Of a stretch of 64,000 nt of DNA, positions 57,376 to 64,000 are shown piece after piece. The DNA comes from Chrysoporthe austroafricana. Lineage: Eukaryota > Ascomycota > Sordariomycetes > Diaporthales > Cryphonectriaceae. The stretch covers positions 3,472,001-3,536,000 of the forward strand of contig JYIP02000005.1 in the NCBI GenBank assembly GCA_001051155.2, read 5' to 3'. The position numbers and the translations under genes were made by a program. The notes under the pieces are model-generated. The model saw only the letters and a program-made list of their open reading frames with translations. It was not told the DNA's origin and did not search any database. Position 1 is the stretch's first letter. Every line of letters starts with the position of its first letter.

Positions 57376-59546
57376 TCATCTCAACAGCCAGGGCTGCCAC
57401 TGTGCCACAGACTGGATGTGATCTCTCCAGACCGCAACCGGATCCGGCCTCGCCACCGGTCTCGGCTCGCTCGCAACAGCAACACTATGATTGCTCACAG
57501 GGTGCGAGTACGGCTTCTGGTCCGCGTAGCAGGCAGTCTCCTGCTTCTCGGGCACGGTGCCATTGAGTATGTACGCCCTCGCGATCGAGTCCGTGCAATT
57601 CGACGTGTCCCTGGACGAGTGCCCGTACCCATGGTGGACGATGAGCCGCGCGTTCTTGCCCATCTCGGCTAGGAGCCGCCGTCCGTTCCGCAGCGGCGTC
57701 GCCGGGTCGTACGTCTCGGCGATGAGCAGCACCGGGTTCGCCAGCGTGTGGTTCAGGTCGCCGCGGTAGACCTCCGCCACGTCGGGCCAGTACGTGGTGA
57801 AGTGGCGGCAGGGCAAGACGTTGTAGAAGCGGGAGTTGCCCGAGATCCATGACTTCGACGTCATGTTCGTCCAGAGGGAAGACCACCACGCAAAGCCCTC
57901 CGGTGGCTGGGGTGCGTCGTAGCCGTCTGCGCAGATGACCATCCCCGTGAGCTCGTCACTCGAGGGCCGAGGCGAGATCGGCTGGGGGCGCGTCGGGTCA
58001 TACTCCCAATCCGATATCTCAATGAACCTCGTGGCAAGTGTTGCATTGCCCATCTCCAGTTCGTAGAGCATCTCCGCTACGCCGGGCCAAGTGGCAGGGT
58101 TATACAGAGCGGAGTAGATCGTGCGCACCAGACCCCTATAGGTGACAAGAGACGGCCCGCTCTTTTCGTAATACCCCGGCATTGGGTGTGTGATGAGCGA
58201 GTCTATCAATGTCCTCATGCGGAGGTCGAGGTCCTTCAGAATGACTGGTTCACCACCGTGTGACTTCGCCAGTGCGCAGTTCTCTGGCCCGGCTTTCAGG
58301 CACTCGCCGAGGAAGCCGTCGTGCCACGCATCCGTCACGTTGTCCAGAGCTGTCCAACCCTGAAAGCAGATTCAGTAGCTGCTCATGTGAGTGAGGCAAA
58401 GTGCCGGAAATGACTTACAAATCCGCCCAGGAGGCGATGATCACGGACATACTCCGTGCCGTCGAGGATGAGCCGACCAACGCGGTCAGGAAACATATTG
58501 GCGTACGTCTGTCCGATGCCTGTACCGTAGCTGACGAAGTACCCGTCCACCTGGTCCTCGCCTAAAGCCTTCCTGATCTCGTCTACATCTCTTGCGACGA
58601 GCGCCGTTGTCATGAAACGACCGAGGTCTCCAAGCCTCTCCCAACAAGCGTGAAAGGTCGCATTGTTCATCGCATCAGCCCATCGCAGCAGCGTGTCCGG
58701 ATCCGCCGACTCCTCCCGGTACAGGCCGGTGAGCATGTGCCAGCGGTCCCTGTCCGCGTCATACGGATAGCAAGAAATGGTAGGCTGCGATGTGTTCACA
58801 CCGCGCGGGTCCCAGCCTAGCACGTCGAACGAGCCGTTGGTGTATTTGATCGAGGCGTTTTGGGCCGCCCTCCAGGCATAGGATGTGCCGCTACCACCGG
58901 GGCCACCGGGCTCGATCAACAGCGTCCTGTTGCTCTTGACACCGGCGCCCGGCGGAGAGGAGCGGTCGACGCGAGATAGGCCTGAGACCTGCAGCTTGGT
59001 GACTGCGATCCTGGCGATGCGGGTTTCGGAGGAGTTGAGGTAGTCCAGCGGCACGTCGAGATACCCACAGAGGAAGATCCCACGCCCTGCATAGGGATCC
59101 CAAGACTCCACGGATGAGGGATGGACCTCAGCCCAGCTCCAATTGTCGGGCTCAGGATCGAACAGCCTCGCCCAAGAAGCCTCGTGATCTTCGTCATTTA
59201 AGGCAGGGGGCAAGGTGGTGTTGGTACAAGGCAAGAACCTGAACGGATCCTCCGGCTGGGGAAACTTTCCGTAAGGAAAACTCGGTTCACGGTGCCCTCC
59301 GTGCCCTCCGTGACCGTCATGTCCGCCATGTCCGCCATGTCCGCCGTGCCCGGGGTGTCCGGGATGCCCGTCATGCCCGGGGCGCCCCCATTGAGGCCCC
59401 TGTGAGCTGAATGTGTTGATCAGATGGAACAAACTCGCCACACCCGCGAGACCCAGCATGATGACCAGCGGGGAGGGTCGTCTCCTCGGCCGTGGGCCGG
59501 GGTGGAACGCACGAGGCGTCGGCGTCGTTAAGGTCTTCTCGTCCAT
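57376..59546 (-). CDS. Membrane-anchored alpha/beta hydrolase, tripeptidyl aminopeptidase-like (S33)
   Basis: Predicted extracytoplasmic peptidase. Two exons (59546-58419, 58359-57376) give 703 aa. A proline/arginine-rich start precedes a membrane segment at about 27-45, so it may be a type II anchored protein. Residues 56-86 are a His/Gly repeat built from GHG, GHP and GHD units. The hydrolase domain has GYLDVPLDYL, the oxyanion loop LLIEPGGPGGSGTSY, DVLGWDPRGVNTS and the nucleophile elbow GYFVSYGTGIGQTYANMFP (Ser339). The usual G-x-S-Y-G here reads F-V-S-Y-G. The C-terminal TAP-like part carries LLIAETYDPATPL with the acid Asp, and LIVHHGYGHSSRD with the catalytic His. Paired Cys and many sequons fit secretion. 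The substrate is unknown. Confidence 0.87.
59275..59380. repeat. Short tandem repeat coding the His/Gly tract
   Basis: Degenerate 9-base units of the type CCGTGCCCT / CCGCCATGT on the plus strand code for Gly-His-Gly/Pro/Asp triplets on the minus strand, inside the alpha/beta hydrolase gene. The near-identity of adjacent units suggests recent expansion by slippage. Confidence 0.8.
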
Positions 59547-60146
59547 AGCAAGAGCCAGTCTCTCGACAGCAGGAGAGATAAATGGCAGGTCTACAGCGTG
59601 CGGCTATCGAGGGAGACGCGCGGTGGGACGCTCGTCATATAAATATATCCGGGAGGATGCAGTAGCAGTCCCTGGTGCCTGGCTGCAGGGGACTGAAGTG
59701 ATCGACCGTTGACGCTAACAATGACTCGGATATTAGGTAAAGGCTCACGCCTCCGTGGGGTGATGAGTTGGCTGGGCTTGCGTGGCTTGGTGAGGGGAAG
59801 TGGAGGGAGGCATAAAGTTTGAAGGCTGGAAAATGATGTCTCTGGTATTGGTCCTGAACGGAGTCTCGATTGTGTACGTCGCGCGGCAGGTCTTGCGTGG
59901 CACTGCGTGGCCGCGCTGCCTGCAGCGCCCTAACGGTACGTTGCGTGGTTGCATCCACTAATAGCCTCGAGGCCTGCGTCTAAGGTAAGTTCACTCCCCC
60001 TGGCGGGGGCCCCTTCTAACCTCACCCAGAACCGGGTGGAAGTGAGAAGAGGAAGATTAACAAGAACTACCCTGCGCCTGTGCATCAACAGCAATATTGA
60101 ACTGAACCTGAAACTCCTCAGAAGACACCATATCCATACCGTCCGG
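59547..60146. other. 600-bp intergenic region
   Basis: This lies between the hydrolase start and the DUF4246 stop, both on the minus strand. No gene or clear repeat was recognised; it should contain the hydrolase promoter. Confidence 0.5.
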
Positions 60147-62342
60147 CTAGTGCTCGCAAAAGCTATAACTAACTTGGCACCAGGCATCGCCCACGTTCTC
60201 CTGGTGCGCCGTCCTCTCCTCCATTAGCTTCAGGCGGTGCGCCCTCGCATCCTGCAGGCTGAATGTACCCATGTTGAACTGGTCCCGGACGATCTCCAGC
60301 AGCTCTGGCGGCAGCTTCAGCCCCTTCTCGGGCCAGTCGTCTAGCACGACGCCCCCCTCGCGGAGCAGCTGCAGCATCTCGGCGGGGAGTTTGTCCGCGG
60401 CTGACTTCTGGCTGTCTGCAGACCTACCGAACACGGACTCGACCCACCAGTCCTGCTGCTGAGGCGGGACGTTCGCCGTCGAGAGGATGCGCGAGTGCGG
60501 GTCCACGAGCCAGAGCGCGATGAAGCGCCGGTGGCCGGGCTTGGTCGGGTCCGCGAGCTTGAAGGGGGACACACGATGCTGGCTGGATGGGCAAACATGC
60601 TGTTAGTATGCGGGTGGTATGCAGGTGGGACCTGGATGCGGTAACACTCACAAGACGTTGGGAAAGGCAAGCAGGCGTCCCTCGTGGGTGTTGACGCTGC
60701 CGTAGTTTTGGATGCAGCTTGCGCTTCCAACCCCGAAATTCGTGCCATAATAACGCTCCAGCCAGCTGTAGCTGTCTTGACCGACTCGGTCCTGGAGCTC
60801 GTCCTGGTCATACAACGTCTGCATCCGGAAGGCAAGGCTGGAATCAGTGATGTTCTCACTTTCCAGATAGTACAGCGCGGTAGCACAAATCCTCTCGTTG
60901 AGCATGCCTTCGACCTGGAAGTTCATGGTCAGCACTGCCGTCCCGAGGAGAGAGCGTCCTTGTCTAGACTCACATGCCAGCCTCCCGCCGGGAACTCAGG
61001 CTTGTCGGGAGTGAGCTCGATCGAGGCCATCTTGACAATGACTTGCAACCCGGAGTCCTTGAATTTCCTAAAAAGGCCCCCCTTGGACTTCTCCGTGCCC
61101 GTCAGCGTCTTGTACGGGTCGTAATTCACCTCAACGTAAGGCTTCGGCTCCCTGATAACCGGCTTCCGCAGGATCTTCCATTTCCGCTCAGCTTCGTCGT
61201 CGACCCAGTCATACTCCCCGTCCTCGCTGAGATCAATTTCGGTATCGGCCACCTCAGCAGGGTCAGACGGAACCCAATTTTCCACCACCTCGTCGTCAGC
61301 GTCATCCGGGAGGGCGAACCGCGAATCTTTGCGTCCGGGGCCGTGGAGTGCAGAGTTCTTGTACGACAAAAGACAATGATCCCACGCAGGAATGGCCTTC
61401 TCGATCATCTGCTCGACGGCGGCGTAGACCTCCGGGTACTTCGTCGGGTGTAGGTTATTGATGCAGCTGGTTAGCTTGACGCTGCCGTCGTCCTGGAAGG
61501 CAACGTTGGACGGGAGCCACTGGTATGTGCTGGACCAGTAATTCTTGGGTATATCAATGACCCCACGGGCTCGTGAGACGTCCTGCATCGGCTTCTCGAT
61601 GACCTCGCCCTTCCCGACCCACTTCTCAATCGCGTCTGAGATGCCGACGACTTCATCTTTGAGGACCTTGCTCCGGCCGTAGATGAGTGGGTGCATCGAT
61701 GGATGAATAAGGTCTTGGACCATGTCACCCGACTTGGGATGCCAGTCGGGACTGTCCGCCTGGGCATCCTTGAGCTTCTTGAACGCTTGCCTCAGAGCGT
61801 CACGGAGGTCGTTCCCGACCGCGACATCTGACTTGACAACCGAAAATGAGGCATCGAGCGTTGGGACCAAGCCGGTCTTCTCATAATAGCGGGCCTTGCT
61901 GCGCAACTCCTCGACACACTGTGTCAAGATCAGCGAGCCGCTCCTTAAGCCCGTCGGACCCGGGACGGAGGAGACTCACGAAATCAAAGGCTTCCCGGCT
62001 CATGATCCCCCACCCTTCAACTTCCCAGCTACACCCCGGCGCCGCAGCGATCGTCAGCCACTCCTTGTCCGGGACGGCCAGCGCCTCCTCCCTCCACCTT
62101 CCCACGATCGCCTCGTCGAACACCTTGCGGTGCCACTCCGGCTTGTCCGTCAGGCGCTCCATGACCGCCATCATGGCGACCTCGCGCACGGGGAGCAGGT
62201 CCGAGTGTGACCCCGGGAAATTCGGGTGGCAGCCGACTGGATACAACGGTAGGAAGTCGTACCAGCCGCCCGACGCGGATGTCGGCCAGTCCCGGAGCGG
62301 CAGGCCCAGGCCCGGGTATTCGTGGACGGCGGCAGCGGTCAT
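60147..62342 (-). CDS. DUF4246-family protein, possible 2OG-Fe(II)-like fold
   Basis: Fungal protein of unknown activity. Four exons (62342-61980, 61918-60974, 60914-60652, 60582-60147) give 668 aa. Family strings are YPGLGLPLRDWP near the start, REVAMMAVMERLTDKPEWHR KVFDE, FDF-CVEELRSKARYYEKTG across intron 1, VVKSD, WLPSNVAFQDDGSVKLTSCI NNLHP, VIVKMASIELTPDKPEFPAG GWH-VEGMLNERICATALYYL across intron 2, and GRLLAFPNV-FQHRVSPFKLAD PTKPGHRRFIALWLVDP across intron 3. The pair H-x-E in WHVEG and the later QHRVSPF with a downstream Arg resembles the metal and 2-oxoglutarate ligands of double-stranded beta-helix oxygenases; that function is inference. An alternative upstream ATG at 62399 would add 19 residues. 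No signal peptide is seen. Confidence 0.88.
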
Positions 62343-63270
62343 TGTTCGGAAGAAAGGCCAGGAGGGAAGGCAGTATGCCAGAGTCTGGCTGAAAGGCATT
62401 GAACATAGGAGCGCTCTGGCACATGGATTTCAAGACCGGGAAGTCAACAGTGATGGACGCGATTCTTATAGATGCGTGAGAGTGGATGTTTGGCTCCGGC
62501 TGCGGTGTAGTTAAAGCTAGGCAGCAGTCGATGCCTGGCGAATATCAACCTTTCAGCGACATCTTAATTTTATTGCTTTCCGTTCGTGTTCCCTGAGGGA
62601 AATGCAAAAGTCGTTAGCTCGGAACGGCAGGCAGCAGGCAGCACCCAATCACTGTTTGCTGACCTGACCAGGTTTGGGCTGGCTTGATGCCAAGAGGCAC
62701 TGAACAAGCAATGATTGTGAGCACGAGATGTGTTTGTAGAGCATCTTGGACAGACTTCCGGTCTTGTTCGTGTCTTCATCTAGCCGAAGGCTTACTGGCT
62801 TTTTTTTCAAGTCTTCTACCCGCCATTCTATTTCACATCGCCAAGTCGCATCTGGTGCCTCAATCTTGATGCAATAGTGATCGAAACGTGGCTCGACCGA
62901 AGGCGAAGAAGCAGAATGACAGGCAATGAACGACACGTATGAAGACAAGCCTGGATCTCAGCTCAAGATGGATTTGACCTAGCCAGGTCTCAAAAACCTT
63001 GCATCTGACAGACTTTCTTCGTTGTGACGAGCAGAGGGCCCAGGTCACCTTCGCCTGCTCCTTCGCTTCATATGAGCACGAGAAGTTGAACGAGATGCTA
63101 TGCTTATAGGGCACGACAAGATTACACGAGCTGCACGCGACACGCATCTCGGAAGAGAATTCGAGGTCTCAGAACAGGCTGGGGCTTTCGCTATTGCGGA
63201 TGCTACGACCTCGGATTGGACGACGTTAGAACCTTCCTAAGATCGTATCGCTATCGCTATTGCAGCCAGT
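62343..63270. other. Intergenic region, no gene called
   Basis: This lies between the DUF4246 start and the OLA1 stop, both on the minus strand. Minus frames at 62649-62948 and 62860-63147 were inspected; neither has a motif. It should hold the DUF4246 promoter and the OLA1 3' UTR. Confidence 0.5.
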
Positions 63271-63887
63271 TTAGCCCTTGGCGGCACCGGCCTTGATGAG
63301 CAAGCTAGACAAGGTTCTATTAGCCATTGCTCTTTGACGGGGGAGGGTTTTCAAAATCTTGTCACTCACATATCTCCGTCTTGTACGACGTAATCCTTGC
63401 CCTTTGTCATCATCTTACCCTTCGCCTTCACCTCTGCCTCGTCACCGAGCTCCTTCAGGGTCGTAAAATTGTAAACGATAGCCTGGATGAAGGTCTTCTC
63501 GAAGTCCCCGTGAATGACACCGGCGGCTTGAGGCGCCTTCGTGCCGTTACGGATGGTCCATTGCCGCACCTCATCAGGACCGACTGTGAAGAAGCTGCCC
63601 AGATTCAGGACCTTGCGCATCTGGACGATGACCTTTGGTAGTGCCGAGTCGGCGCCGATATTCTTGCACTCCTCCTTCACCTGGTCATCATTCTCGAACT
63701 GAGACAAGCGCTCCTCGAGACACACCGAGATGGGAATGATAGGGTCACCAGGTGCGTGCTCCTTGCACCACTCGGCGATCTTGGGCAAGTGCTTGTTCTT
63801 CTTTCGGATGTAGTCCTTCTCTGACAGGTTGACGAGGAAGACCACGGGCTTGGCAGTGAGCAGGAAAAGGGGGTTGATGACCTCGAC
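63271..63887 (-). CDS. OLA1: OBG-like ATPase Ola1 (YchF family), C-terminal part
   Basis: Partial gene: only the last two exons lie in the window (63887-63370 and 63304-63271, 183 residues); upstream exons are beyond the right edge, and the sequence before 63888 reads as intron ending CGCCAG. The protein is a TRAFAC-class ATPase of the Obg group linked to ribosomes and stress responses. Exon 1 here reads VEVINPLFLLTAKPVVFLVN LSEKDYIRKKNKHLPKI, the end of the G-domain with the NLSEKD specificity loop that makes the family prefer ATP. It continues through the TGS-like domain: LGSFFTVGPDEVRQWTIRNG TKAPQAAGVIHGDFEKTFI. The last exon gives DILLIKAGAAKG and stop, the usual ending of fungal Ola1. 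Intron 63369-63305 splits an Ile codon. Confidence 0.93.
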
Positions 63888-64000
63888 CTGGCGATGATGT
63901 CAGTGAGTCTTGCCCAGGAACATTCAGACCGAAAGCGTAACGATGAATGGGTGTAAGGAATCAGACGAATTTTTATCTCAGTATGCACTCTGCGTTGTTT

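Noticed and set aside
1..64000. CRISPR array, bacterial operon or prophage signals
   Set aside because: No regularly spaced repeats, no Shine-Dalgarno-led gene strings, and introns throughout: the DNA is fungal.

Overview
The window reads as nuclear DNA of a filamentous ascomycete (Pezizomycotina, most likely Sordariomycetes; the class is inferred). The genes carry several short GT-AG introns of about 44-180 nt with GTAAGT or GTGAGT-type donors. Intergenic gaps are long (0.5-3.7 kb), third positions are mostly GC-rich, and the families are typically fungal: DGAT2, Tpc1, Erv46, GH37 trehalase, But2-like secreted protein, DUF4246 and SLATT_fungal. Gene models were built by hand, matching open frames across introns to family motifs. 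I found no rRNA, CRISPR array, complete transposon or convincing tRNA.

Layout. 0.4-3.5 kb (-): ankyrin-repeat protein with a CorA-like two-helix membrane tail. 4.5-5.4 kb (-): pyroglutamyl peptidase I-like C15 peptidase. 7.6-8.5 kb (+): secreted But2-C protein. 9.2-10.4 kb (-): GT17 glycosyltransferase. 12.2-13.5 kb (+): L-threonine aldolase. 14.0-16.3 kb (+): GH37 trehalase. 16.8-19.2 kb (-): DGAT2. 20.7-22.9 kb (-): Sel1-repeat Nif1/Dsf2-like protein. 26.5-28.0 kb (-): Erv46. 28.9-29.5 kb (+): GNAT acetyltransferase. 30.2-31.4 kb (-): thiamine pyrophosphate carrier Tpc1. 34.1-35.3 kb (+): protein of unknown function. 36.2-38.7 kb (+): Hcs1/Smubp2-type helicase. 42.4-45.2 kb (+): coiled-coil protein of unknown function.

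From about 45.2 to 57 kb the character changes to an accessory region. It looks richer in A+T (judged by eye), genes are sparse and several are broken. It holds a SLATT_fungal two-helix membrane protein, the remains of a NACHT NLR with a Thr-to-Ile P-loop and in-frame stops, a secreted six-bladed beta-propeller protein, and a GH105/GH88-type rhamnogalacturonyl hydrolase broken by a Trp-to-stop change and a missing splice donor. After that come a secreted alpha/beta hydrolase of the tripeptidyl-aminopeptidase group (57.4-59.5 kb, -), a DUF4246 protein (60.1-62.3 kb, -) and the 3' end of OLA1 (63.3 kb to beyond the window edge, -).

There is no operon and no single pathway. Housekeeping genes (Erv46 ER-Golgi traffic, Tpc1 mitochondrial cofactor import, Hcs1 helicase, OLA1, DGAT2 lipid storage, threonine aldolase) are mixed with secreted enzymes (trehalase, hydrolase, the former GH105). 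The most system-like theme is innate-immunity or allorecognition-type material: two predicted two-helix membrane effectors (ankyrin-CorA-like and SLATT) and a decayed NLR on the same contig.
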